Assembly: GCA_039000515.1 (NCBI GenBank)
Contig: JBCFYV010002255.1
Location: forward strand, 23,309,963 to 23,373,962
Length of the DNA stretch: 64,000 nucleotides
DNA from: Timema cristinae
Lineage: Eukaryota; Arthropoda; Insecta; Phasmatodea; Timematidae
Direction: 5' to 3'
Position 1 is the stretch's first letter; every line of letters begins with the position of its first letter. Of this stretch, positions 23,686 through 35,400 are shown in pieces. Under the pieces are notes generated by a model. It worked only from the letters and a program-made list of their open reading frames with translations, searched no databases and had not been told where the DNA came from. The position numbers were made by a program, and so were the translations under genes.

Positions 23686-24861
23686 AAGTGGACAAAAAAA
23701 GGTATAAAGCATTGCACAAATTTTCTCTATTTAATCTTAAAATAGAGACATTTGCTAATTACTCAAATAGTTTATTTGAAATAATATATACTGTGCAGAA
23801 ACATTGAGAAAAAAGGAACATCTCTGTCCACCAAAGATCATAACAATAAAGTTCATATTTCTAGGACCTCCATATAAAATACATATATATATTTGCTTGT
23901 AGCTCAAAAACTAATAGTTTTATAAAAATAAATTCTAGATTAAAATATTTTTAAGTTTAACAGTACTACAAATTTACAATGATAAATTATTTCATATCGA
24001 AATAGTTGTGGATATATAATGAAGGAAATTTTCTGCCTATGTAAAGTATGTAAAGTGCCCTCTAAGTAATTTTCATGGGAAAATGAGAATTATCATTTTG
24101 TTTGTAATGTTAAACAATGCTTAGATAATAAAATTAATAAAAATTGCTATAGTGGATTTTGAGAAAATCAATGTTATTTTTTTTTCGTTCAGAAAACTAC
24201 CCTTAAATTTAGGATTAGATATTTAATTCTAAAAAGACCTAAGGGCCTTGTGAAAACCCTAGATACAGAGTTTCAGCCCAATCAATAAAAATTGTTTTAG
24301 CTCTAGTCCAAGACGCGGAGAGACGGCATCTCAAAAACCGCTTTTTTGTTTGTTTAAGCTCATGAAACATTGACATTAATCAAAATCTCGAGTTTGGTTT
24401 ATTTGGCCATCACAATAATTCTCTCTTCGACAAGTCAAGAGAAAGTTTAAAAAAAAAATTGTTTCTGCCCACTTTTCGATCTTCCTTCAGGGAGACATTT
24501 ATTTCTACCTACTAGTCTTCCCTTCCCTTAAATTACAAATTTTAAAATGTTTTTTAAATGTATTTATTCCTATTAGTCCATGGGTATTTATTTTTCTCAC
24601 TGTTCAAGTTTTAAAATATCAAACTATCAACATAAATTAATTAAAGGTAATGGAAATGACGTAATCACTTGCACAATCAACGTACACCAACATGATTTGT
24701 TTTTTATTAAATAACAGTACAGGAGAATACATTTATGTCATTAAATAGTAACAGCATTGTACAAGGTAATCTGTAAATATAAATAAAAAAAACTAATATA
24801 CCCTAAAATATCTCAATAACTCAGCCACATGACATCTTTTTTTACAATTTTATATTTATTT
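23686..24861. other. No gene; AT-rich
   Basis: No exon or element ends seen. CGCGGAGAGACGGCATCTCA (24316-24335) is an isolated GC-rich patch with no assignable meaning. Confidence 0.4.
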
Positions 24862-24865
24862 ACCT

Positions 24866-25085
24866 ATGTCAGTGTGGATGAATGATTTAAGGCGCTGCTC
24901 TTATGTTAGAATGGCCTGCTGAAGACAAAGACTATTGATGGTGGTCTTTCCTAAAATGCTTTCTAACTCTCCTTCCAGGCAACTGCGGGTAGAGTACTTC
25001 TAAAATTCTCTCTACCTAATTCCTACCCCAATAGAATAGTTATCATTTATGCGTATAATCTGAACAGGTAATGGTGATAAAAAAA
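24866..25085 (+). mobile_element. SINE-A variant, old
   Basis: GTCAGTGTGGATGAATGATT, GGCGCTGCTCTTATGTTAGA, body (CTCTCCTTCCAGGCAACTGC), tail ATAATCTGAACAGGTAATGG. B box eroded. Confidence 0.7.
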
Positions 25086-25815
25086 TTATTTAATGACATA
25101 CCGTATCATGCTTTAGGTAGGCCTATTAGATATCATAATTATACTTTATTAACAAATATTTACATTAAACAATATTGACAAAATACATTTTGTCAATTAA
25201 ATGCATAAGCCTATTTAATTTCTTTTTTATATTTTTGGTGATATGTACAATGTATTATATTTAATATTTCATTAACTTCAGTTACGTTTAAATGGTACTC
25301 TAAAACTTGTTAGTCAAGGCATATAACAGTTTCCTTTTATATTTTTATCTAACATAAAAAAAATGGATCAATATGTTTTATCTTAACAATTATTTATACT
25401 CTAGTATTACTCAAATAAATGTTATGGTGTTATTTTTTTTGTACCATGTTTAACTAACCGCTCGGGCTATTTGTTTCGACTATTATTACATCCCAGTGTT
25501 TTATTCCCACCCCTAAAATAAAAATAAATGCTTCTTTATAACATTAAATTCAAAATTAAAAAGTAAAATAATTGACAAAATCAAAAGTTACAAGCAGACC
25601 AAGCTATAGCAACATATTAGGTTCTATATAATTGTTGTAAATCAAATTTAATCACTAAGGAATCATTAAAATTGCTTGATGATGCACTGCACTGAAATTG
25701 CATAAGTGACTGACATAAATTAGGCATTTTTATCTGAAATAAATATTGTATGAATGCGATTTCACCACACTTTAGTCTTAAAGTAAACACAGAGAAAAAA
25801 GTATCTTAAACTTCA
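25086..25815. other. No gene; AT-rich
   Basis: Only a weak tail-like scrap (ACCATGTTTAACTAACCGCT near 25442). Confidence 0.4.
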
Positions 25816-25858
25816 TATAGCCTGAACAGGTCGTAAGACGCGGTGCTAAAAAAAAAAA
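25816..25858 (+). mobile_element. Isolated SINE tail
   Basis: TATAGCCTGAACAGGTCGTA, then AGACGCGGTGCTAAAAAAAA: only the last 40 bases, showing that very short 3' insertions of the shared tail occur. Confidence 0.75.
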
Positions 25859-26596
25859 TCCAAGAGCTTAACACAGAGAAAGAGCATATTGTGTTTATAA
25901 ATAAGCTGAATCGAGCAGGAAGCATGAAAGCCGGCAGAGTCAAGTCGCTAAGCTGTCGTACCAGCGAGGCAGCTGTCAGATTCTTGGGGATTAGTCACAA
26001 TTTTAAAATGTCTTATGAGTGAAATGTCGGAAACCGGTTTGTCTCAAAGTGGGGTAAGCCTGTAAATTTTTCATTTGTCCAATATATTTAATATAGAACT
26101 ATATCAAGGATAAGAAAGCAAAGTCTGCAGCTATAAAATGATACATGCAGGACCTTGAATAAGCTTAAAATAACTCCAAACAACACAACTTGTGCAAGTA
26201 TTTGGTTAAAACTTTGATTTTGGTTAAATTCCAAGATAAAACAGAGACTATCTCCAAATTTGAAGTTGATATTAAATATATCCATAGTTTCCTTTATTTT
26301 AAGTTTGATTTAATTATATTTTTAGTCTTGTTTCCTAGCAAGCTCACTATAATTTTATTTAAATCTATGGCATTAAGAACGTTTAATGACATTAACGATT
26401 TAAAAAGGATGAGGTAGAAACTCAGTGTGTTCATTTTGATGGTCAAAAACTACCAAAATATTGTTTTATAAAAGTTGATATTATGTGATATGATTAAGTT
26501 ACTTTAAAACTGTTGATGAATAGCAAAACACAGGTTGCAAATCATTGTATTCATATAAATGTTGTATGGAGAGATCACATTATAAATTAATTTAGT
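25859..26596. other. No gene supported
   Basis: Short open frames on both strands at 26088-26417 overlap each other and show no domain. Nothing else recognised. Confidence 0.4.
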
Positions 26597-26787
26597 AGTT
26601 GAAAAATGACACCTGGAAACAGGAACCAAACCCGAGACCTTCGGCTTAATGCGTTGATGCTCTATCGCTGAGCTATTCAGGATTAGTCCTGTGTTAAGGG
26701 TCATTCTTCATTGGTAGAGCATTAGCGCACTAAGCCAAAGAACTGGGGTTCGATTTTCGTATTCAGGTGTTACTTTTCAACTAGTTT
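26597..26787. mobile_element. SINE-C inverted pair, copy 1
   Basis: Two tRNA-like sequences lie head to head. The left arm (minus) reads GAATAGCTCAGCGATAGAGC, CTCGGGTTTGGTTCC, CAGGTGTCATTTTTCAACTA. The right arm (plus) reads TTGGTAGAGCATTAGCGCAC, GGGGTTCGATTTTCG, CAGGTGTTACTTTTCAACTA. Both outer ends are the same 20 bases apart from two substitutions, so the whole is a near-palindrome with a short central spacer. Confidence 0.75.
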
Positions 26788-26888
26788 AAATTAATTAAAA
26801 CTGTTTGTTTTGCAAGTAACAATCAAGGACCGGCTACAAAAAGCCGCAACGCATTTTTCTGTTGGAATGCCATCCAGGTTTTTAAATG

Positions 26889-26990
26889 CAAGTGGCTACA
26901 CAAGTCCGCACCGCAACAGTGCGGACAAATCGTCGAGAGAGCATTGCTCTGCACTTTTGCGGTGCGGTGTGGACCATGTAGCCACCTACC
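26889..26990. repeat. Near-palindrome, about 100 bp
   Basis: GTGGCTACACAAGTCCGCAC followed by CGCAA is mirrored by TTGCGGTGCGG and ATGTAGCCAC, with a nested CGCAACAGTGCGG hairpin. A related CCGGCTACAAAAAGCCGC lies at 26830. The ends suggest a tiny MITE, but no target duplication is clear. Confidence 0.6.
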
Positions 26991-27166
26991 ACCAGAAATA
27001 AAATGTTTGGGAGCTTCCGAACTTTGTTTTCATGCTAAGCATTGTAGGGATAGGCAAAACATTGATTATATGATATCGGTGATCACAGTGACCATGATTT
27101 TAAAAGAGCAGTGATTTATACCAGTAATTATTCACAGTGATTGGCAGTATAAATATCATAACATTT

Positions 27167-27402
27167 AGATTGAAAAATTAAACCTTAACACAGGAATTGA
27201 ATCCAGAACCTTTGGCTTAGTATGCCAATTCTCTAACCACTGAGTTATTCAGGAGTTGTACCATATTTTTAAGGCAGCATCTATCACGGACTTTGTCTTA
27301 TAATAAAAGTGAGGACTCGTGGATAGCTCAGTGGTTTGAGCATTGGCATACTAAGTTAAAGGTCTTGGTTTTAACTCCAGCGTCCATGTGTCATTTTTCA
27401 AT
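27167..27402. mobile_element. SINE-C inverted pair, copy 2
   Basis: The left arm (minus) reads GAATAACTCAGTGGTTAGAG, GGATTCAATTCCTG. The right arm (plus) reads GTGGATAGCTCAGTGGTTTG, TGGTTTTAACTCCAG, GTGTCATTTTTCAATTT. The head-to-head layout matches copy 1, with a longer spacer (about 27268-27312). Confidence 0.72.
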
Positions 27403-28128
27403 TTAAAGAATAAATTAAAAGGCTAGGACTTCAACTTACCCTTAAGCCCTTAGCTGGTATTTTATTAAAACACATAATATGTGTACACACACAATATTAT
27501 AATCATGTTTTCATCGTTAATTTGATAACTTTCAGGCCATTTTGCAATACACCAAAATACCTTGTAAAAATAAATACTATATTCTAAAAAGATGGTAGGA
27601 TCAGTCTTCCAGTAGATATGTTTTATTATTGTACTTTTTTTTTACTGCATCTAAGGAAGGAGTGTAGGGGTTAATATGACAATAATGGAAGGACATTTGC
27701 TAGCGTGTGAGATGTAGAAGTTGTGAGGTGTGTGAGAGAGGACAAGGGAAGGAAAATTTACTATTCCTATCCAAACAAATAAAAGTATTTCTCAACATCT
27801 TTTTAAATTAAAAATAACTTATCAAGGTCAGTATTGCCCCACAACTTTTAAACCCACATGCCATTCATAGAGTTCAGATGTTATTCTACACCAACACTAT
27901 TAAAAAGTTTAAATAACTATTATGTGTACTTACAACTAAACAAATTATTTTTTTTAATATCCATACAGTCATATCAAATTCAATATTGAGATTTCTCTTG
28001 ATTTATGTCTATAGCCTAGAAAATTAAACAGGATGTCCAAGAAAACAGGGAAATGTCAGGTAATTCTATAAAATGTATGTAATTTTTATATTTACCAGAA
28101 AATACACAACTTTCATTTACACTTGTCC
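27403..28128. other. No gene supported
   Basis: AT-rich intergenic DNA downstream of the SMCR8 stop. No element ends seen. Confidence 0.4.
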
Positions 28129-28376
28129 CTCACCTTTGTGGTGTAGTTAGCTAACGCTCTAGTTTCATGTTGAGCTAGACTGTCGAGAATGGGGAGATTG
28201 AGCTTCAAACCTCGGCCAGGTGAACTGAGGTGGTTTTTCCTAAATGGTTTTCCACTCACCGTCCACAAAAATGTGGGCTCACTTCCTTTAAATTCAACCT
28301 TCTCAATTCCTAATACATTAGCGTAATTAGTACTTAATTGTATAACCCAAACGGGTAGTGAGATGCGGGCTAAAAA
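28129..28376 (+). mobile_element. SINE-A, full length
   Basis: TGTGGTGTAGTTAGCTAACG (A-box region), TTGAGCTTCAAACCTCGG (B box), body, tail CCCAAACGGGTAGTGAGATG. Short possible duplication TACACTT on both sides. Confidence 0.9.
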
Positions 28377-28419
28377 GAAGTACACTTATTGTTTAATGGC
28401 TTAATATGATTTATTTATT

Positions 28420-28453
28420 TAGCACTGCGTCTTACTACCCGTTTGGGTTATAC
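28420..28453 (-). mobile_element. Isolated SINE tail
   Basis: AGCACTGCGTCTTACTACCC, then GTTTGGGTTATAC: the shared 3' tail alone, reversed. Confidence 0.75.
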
Positions 28454-28674
28454 ATTTCTCGATATGATCTCAATGAAATCTAGCTTAGATCACACTACCT
28501 AATGACCAGTCGCTTTAGGCTGAAATCCTTAAACACCTTCATAGAGTGAAATAATTCCAAAATGTATGTGTCTAAAAATATTATTACATCAAGTTGTGAT
28601 GTTAATAAAATAATGTTTGCTATTTACTTCATATTTATATAGACTATCTATATATAATTTATTTATATTAATAA

Positions 28675-28931
28675 AATAAAGTTTGTTTGTCTGTTATGAG
28701 TGTTGCGCAATATCTACCCCACGCCTAGGTCTGAAATTTTAAAATTAGTAGCACCTGTGCACAAACATGTGCAACTTGGTGTTAGCATTTTAAATATTTG
28801 ATTGGTGTTTTTTTAATCTATTAAAAACTGAGACAAAATAAATAAAATGAAGAGTTTTGTTTATGTTTGAAGCAAATAAAAGCGTTGCCCGAGGTAACCA
28901 TGCAATGCAACACCGGTTTCTTCTGCTAGTA
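28675..28931 (-). repeat. Interspersed repeat, CCCGG-core family, third copy
   Basis: In the minus sense it begins CTGTACTAGCAGAAGAAACC, contains GTTGCATTGCATGGTTACC, and ends TTGCGCAACACTCATAAC, AGACAAACAAAC. This parallels 20706-20975. Confidence 0.6.
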
Positions 28932-29111
28932 CAGAGTATTATATATTAAAAAAGTTAGAATTTGGCTCTGGAAAGGCAGGAACAAGTCTGGAAATTTTAA
29001 ATTTTATTTTTTGGACACTCTGTATATATTAAAAATAAATAAAAATTACAGCACTACTGCATCTTTCTAAATTTTAAGGTTATAGTTTGAACTTATTAAT
29101 TTGCCTGGATG

Positions 29112-29117
29112 TTTATT
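29112..29117 (-). terminator. AATAAA polyadenylation signal after SMCR8
   Basis: Minus-strand AATAAA a few bases past the SMCR8 stop codon (TGA 29126-29124). Further AATAAA motifs occur near 29030-29045, so the true cleavage site is uncertain. Confidence 0.4.
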
Positions 29118-29123
29118 TTAGTG

Positions 29124-29426
29124 TCAGATTATTTCAATAGATGGCAGTATGCTACTAAGATACTTGACCACCTCTCCATCACATCCTTTTAAATCCATCT
29201 GTTTCAAGGTATTCCTTATCTTGTTTGTGTTGGGCTCAAGGCCAGCTAAACTTCTCAACACGAAAACTTTCTCTTGCAGTGTGATGGAGATAACTTGTAG
29301 GTATAGCAACAAACTTTGATCACAGGTCTGAAGTTGTGGGATTGTTTCCAGGGATGCCAACAGTCGGCCAGAATAGGCAGGACCAAACAACTGCTTACTT
29401 TTCACATTCAGGATTGTAACACTGTT
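29124..29426 (-). CDS. SMCR8: SMCR8 exon 11 (last)
   Basis: Acceptor CTCTACCACAG, then [20 protein letters not shown] and 100 codons to TGA. Human SMCR8 has the corresponding LDLDNKTL and LYRGTL. The end [12 protein letters not shown] aligns with human DVRVVQYLAELL, but the last 20 human residues are absent. Confidence 0.9.
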   Translation of the reverse strand, partial: NSVTILNVKSKQLFGPAYSGRLLASLETIPQLQTCDQSLLLYLQVISITLQEKVFVLRSLAGLEPNTNKIRNTLKQMDLKGCDGEVVKYLSSILPSIEII

Positions 29427-32400
29427 CTGTGGTAGAGGGAAAAAATTAAGCTGGATCAGAAAATACAATTAAATTAAAAGCTGAATTTGATAAACATTAA
29501 AAAGAGTATATATAGAAGAGGGATGTGTGAAGCTTTGCCTTAGTTTAACAGCTGAATTCCTTCCCCAAGAAATAAAACAAAAGAGAGATTTGTCTGCTAC
29601 CAGTTTAAAACTGACAAGTCACCACTATAACCCCCCTGCCACTTCCTCTTATACAGAAGAAACGGATGAACGATTATGCAATAGCCTGGTGATGATTGGA
29701 TCGGAATGAGGCAATCGATCAGCATTCAGTACAGTACCAGCATAGCCCTAAATTAAATATGATTATATTTTAAATTATATTTGGAAGAAGGCACATTTTA
29801 AATTGTTTCCATTGGACAAAGAAGTAATGGCTGCCTCTTAAAGAAAATCAATTGCCACCAACAAAAGTTGGGACAGCCATTATTTCTTTGTAGCACTATA
29901 AAGTGTGAAATGTGTTCTTCTTTACATTGTTCGTTGTGGTTTGTTTTTTTCATTTCATTGTTTTACTTAGAGATATATATTATATTTTCAATAGTAAACA
30001 AGCCCTCACCTTATCTTTATGACTGATCATATCATAAACCGATAACCTTTCTGGTACACACAAACCAATTATTTGATTGTTAACAATGTGGGAGGTTACC
30101 AAAATACCACAATGCCACCTGGAAAAAAAAAGAAAACTTGTTAATGTAATAAAGATGGCTGTAACCAGATTTAATTGGTACTATAGTTGTGTGAGAACAT
30201 CTTAAAAGTAAGTAATAGGTAACGATTCCAAAATTTTGAGATCCCCCAAGGAAATAAAACACCCCGTTTTCAACTAGTAATGGTGTGTGAAGCTTCAAAA
30301 AGTCAAAGTCGAAGTCAAATGTCAAATCTCCTTCGGCTTCGACATCTACAATAACCTTGACATATTCAACATATTTTGAAGGAAGGATAAGACTGCAATA
30401 GATTATCAAACGATTTAATTTTATCTTACCAAATATTACATATTTCAATATTCAATTATTTTACAACCGTTACAAAACAGAATTTTAACAATGACTAGTA
30501 ATGTAACTACCATAACGTAAGCATAGATAAAAAGCAGGTAAGTAAATGTTAATTTACTATATTCACTATCACCAACATAATTTTGTAAAAAATAAATATA
30601 CCTATAAAGAAATAACATCAAGGTCACTGGTATGAAACAAAGAAATCGCTTTAGTTGTGATATCATTCCAGCTCGCTTCTAATGTTTAGTGCTTAATATT
30701 CTATCCACACCCCTATCAACTAGAGTTTTGGGATTAGATTATTTTGTGGTGTTTTACCAGCTCCCTACTAAATAGTTATTATAGAATGAAACCTACGTAA
30801 ATGAATTAAGTGTTAGCAATCATATAAGGCATATGAAGCTATGACAGGCGCAGCAAGCTGGTAGTGGAAAATATATAACTTGAATTGAAAAGTGACCAAG
30901 GCCACAGATTGGGAATCGTAATAGATGCGAAAAAAATTAAAAATCTTCTAAAGGCAGCCTTTATCTCTTTATTTGAGGTAAATAACATGTTCTTTCTGCA
31001 CCGACCAACTATAACAGCATATGTGAATTTATATGAACAAGAGCGAAAAAGCCTAAAAATGTGGTCGGGGAAGGTGGTAAAAAAAAATAATAGCGGATTT
31101 TCAAATGGAATTTGTTTTGCGCTATTATTGCTAAAGTTTATTTCCCACCAAAATATTATGTGTAGCGCATGCAGCATGTGCTATACCATCGATTTAGTGC
31201 ACCCTGGTTCATTATACTTTCCAACCTGGCGATTTTTATGAAATATCATTCATCTCCGTTCCTGATATCCATCTCTATAATGTGAAGATACTTTCACAAA
31301 CTGTTTGTGATTCAATCTAGAGTAGGTCTTGAATTACCAATCATCAAGGTGTAAGTCATAAATTAAATTATGATATTCACCATATATATCTTGCCTTTTC
31401 TTGTTGAATGGATGAAGCCATTTTATTCTCTTTGACAAAGAATATTAAAGCAAGAGCCGGTAATCAGTATCGGAATCATCACCAAACCACAGAATTGAGT
31501 GGGAGGAATTCGATTCACACCAAGGTACCTCTAGGACCGGACAGAAACGTAGTGCTTTGTAGAGGGGGAGAAAGAAAAGTGTCCGCTAGGCATAATATTT
31601 TGGTGAAAAATAGCCTTCACTGGTGATGTATTCCAACATACTATGGTTAAAAGTACACACTTAACCAGACACAAGACCATTAGTTTACTTCTTAGCTTAT
31701 GTATGAATACTATACCATAAAGTGTTTAAAAAATATTTTAAACTTTTGTTTGAACTTCGAGATAGTGTGCAAAGTTCACTTTTTCAATTCAAAGCAAACT
31801 CGAATCAAATATATGAAATATTCTCAAAGCTGGGTCAAAGTTTGAATATTTTTTGTTAATAATTTTATACTATCAAAAATGTTATATTGTAAACTTTGTG
31901 GTTACATGTTCCTAACCAATTTTTCCCATAGTCAAAACCTTCTTAGTTTGAACCCTATCCCTAACCCTAAAACCTAACTAGTAGGGTTCAAATACAAAAA
32001 AAAAAAAAAAAAAATTAGTCAACAAAAAGAAAGAGTGTGCTTAGTGAGTAAAGAATATAACAATATATATTATATTAAAACATCCCCCAATTCATTTACC
32101 AGACAAATATTTTAGAAGCGGGATAGCGTTACATCTAAGGATCTTAAGTAGAGGAAAATAGAGTAAGGAGAAAAGATCCACAAAATGGATTTGTTTATTA
32201 AATATTCAAAAAAGATATGAACAACAATTAATATGGAAAATCCCAAAAAGGGGATAAATAATGTATAAAATATTTTGTGATCAAAATATCAAGGTTTCAT
32301 TTGGAGAGCGTATTAAATATTTTAGTGAACACCATCACTAGTTTACGTTAACAAAAACAAGTTAGATGCGTACTTGTTAGCCAGGAAAGAACAATACAAA

Positions 32401-35400
32401 GCTCACGAATTAGATCTCCGCGAAATACTCATATTCTTTACCTAAAAATCAAACTTATTTATATCATTATTTTTACATCTCTCCATTTCTACAAAAAGAA
32501 AACTATGTCTTACGTCGGTTTACCCTAGACATAAACTATCAAATTTTTTATATTGATTATAAAGTTGAGCAATCCACATTTAGTTGTCAACGCCCAAAAC
32601 ACTACCTTCAATAATCAAAGTTATTATGGCGGTTATCAATAACCTCTACACTAACACTGATGGCGCCCAATAAATTAAGTCCATAAGAAAATATTATTAT
32701 TAAAAACATCACTAGCGCTATTTCCTAGTCAGAGTTCAATAAATCAAGTTCATTACATTGAGATAATTTTAAGTCCAAAAGATTTCCAAGTCATACCATT
32801 AGAGCTAATATATCGACATTGGAATTTCACAAAAATGGCGCATATAAGATAATATTAAATGTGCCAAGAGGACTTAACTATTCTTCATTATAAAAATCTT
32901 AAAACAAGACAGAGCTTAGTCATTTTCTACCAGACTCCTACTTTAATACGTTATAAGAAAAATAAAAGTTCATCAAGGCAAAAAGAATTTTGAAACAAAA
33001 GAAAAAATTACGTGCCGAAAAAGAATTTTGCTTACATTTGTTATTAATCTCCGAAGCCTCAGCTTCCCCCTGTGATTATCGAAGCCCGTCCAGGAGTGCT
33101 TCTCCACTCGCACGGCCACTCTTTTATATGATTTTAGCACAGTCCACAGAACACGGAATGACGGGATCACGAGGGGAGGAAAACCAAAGAACATAAATAA
33201 GGGGGGAGGGGGAATTCCACACACTTCTAGAATAGAGTAGAACAAAACTGGACACTGGCCGAAGAGTATCTTCTTTTCAATTTCATCGCCAAAGAGTTGC
33301 ATTTAAATGATCTCCCAATCTCCAAAATATCCGTGTTTACCCAAAACTTCCTAAGCCCAAGAGAATCCGAGAAAAAACCTCAACTACAATAGGATAATAC
33401 CTTTGTGGGAATCCCCGCTGAAGTACGTGTACAATTCACTTACAGGCTACATCCTTCAATGGCAAGATCACTAAAACTGAATAAAAAATCCCTGGTCATT
33501 ATAAATTCAAAACCAATAGCTTGGTCTGTTAACCACAGTGCAAATCATATGATGCAAAATACAGGAATATAATTGTATTAACTTCGCTTTGAATCGATAA
33601 AGTAGACTTTGCATAAGGCTAGTCTGAGGTAACCTGCCTTGGTAAAGTCCATTCACGATAGGTTTTTACGTGGATGACAGTTCGAAAATCATATGTTTAG
33701 GTTTTGGGTTGCCAACACTTGTAAAAGATCACTGTTTTTGTTATAAATAAAAAGATCTTTGATTACCTGTTTATATTACATTTAAAATAACATAAACCGT
33801 TTTCTGATACAATTTAAATTTTTTTAAATAATTTCTTTTTATCCACCTCGAAACAATATTTTAAACATAATTAAAAGTACTTATTCTTCGTTTTGGAACG
33901 TTAATGATTTTGTGGAATATAGGCCACCATACCTTTTACATACCTTTTAATACAGACATCGTATTTACTTGGAAAAGAGAAAATTGTCATTTTTTTTTTT
34001 TTACATACAATAACTAATTTTATGATTATTTTATCTTATTGTGAAATAATTAACTGAATAAAATATGTTCATCAACTGCGTGTCTGCATCATTGTAAATA
34101 ACTTGTTTACCATCATGTTCAAACATATGGTTTAAATTCATCAGTCGCCATTTTGAAGCTATGTTCGTTAGAAGTTTTTGTGAAAGTGGTATGAATATTT
34201 TTTAAAGTGGAATAAAACTATAAATAAACTTTGTGTTCGTCCTCAAATAAATATATAAGTAATATTGGCCGAAATTACTGTGTTTAACTATCACATTCAT
34301 ATATTACCATCTGTTTTCATTACAGTCATCCAAAGTGATAGATATATATGTCAGCCGTTGGTGTAGTGATATATTAGGGACTACTTCTAGTAACATTTCA
34401 AGCTGTCATCCAGGTAAACTTAGGTCGTGAATGAATTAGAGTGTAGTTAGCTAACACGCTAGTTTCATGTTGAGCAAAACTGCCGAGGACAGGGAAATTG
34501 AGGTTCGAATATGGTTGAGTGAAGTGGGGGTGGTTTTCCCTATATGATTTTTCACTCTCCCTCCACACAAATGTGGGTTCACTTCTTCTAAATTCAATCT
34601 TCCCAATTCCTAGCCCATTAGCATAATTGGTACTTAAGCATTTAAACCGAACAGGTAGTAAGACACGGTGCTATAATTTAAAAAGTTGTTTAGTCTGAGG
34701 TATACCTGATAACACTTGGCTTGCCACCCTCTTTCACAGGTATGAGGGCTTTCAGAGCAGTGATGATGAGAGAAACTTTACAAATGGAATGCTCTGTGCC
34801 ACACAAGACGACGGTCCGACCAATCAGGAGAGAGTACACTATGTGATGGGCAGCCTTGTTGAATGATTTGAAAAATCTGAGGATATGGTGACCTAAAAAC
34901 ATAAAGCATACTTAGGTTTACATTTTTTTTAATGTTTGGTTGACAATTAGGAATGGCTCTTTTAAATGATTAAGAATATTTAAAATCCAAGGATTTTTAA
35001 AAAATTAGATAAAAATTTTTTAATGTTTCTTTCAAATTTTAAATATAATAAATAAAATATTTCTATGGCATAACATATTTTTTTTAAAAGCATTACATTT
35101 TGAGATGCATAAAAGTGTTGAGCACTGATCAACTAAAACAATGGTTATACATTGATCATCTTAGAATGTATCTTTATCAAACTTGAATCTTAAATGCACT
35201 ATAGGTAGGAATCTAAAACTACCTACTTATAGTTGTCTGTTTGAGCTTAATATAGTCTGAGCTATGACTGTACCTGGCTGGTTGAAGATATGACTATGAA
35301 TGTACCTGGCTGCTTGAAGAGAGAGCTATTACTCTACCTGGCTTGATGAAGAGAGAGCTATGACTGTACCTGGCTGGTTGAAGAGAGAGCTATTACCTAC

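Noticed and set aside
31945..31975. CCCTAACCCTAA-like run resembling telomere repeat
   Set aside because: Fewer than three imperfect units; chance or a very small interstitial scrap.
32973..33302. 109-codon minus-strand frame overlapping a plus-strand frame
   Set aside because: Both are unsupported, the translation lacks domain text, and it sits inside an SMCR8 intron.
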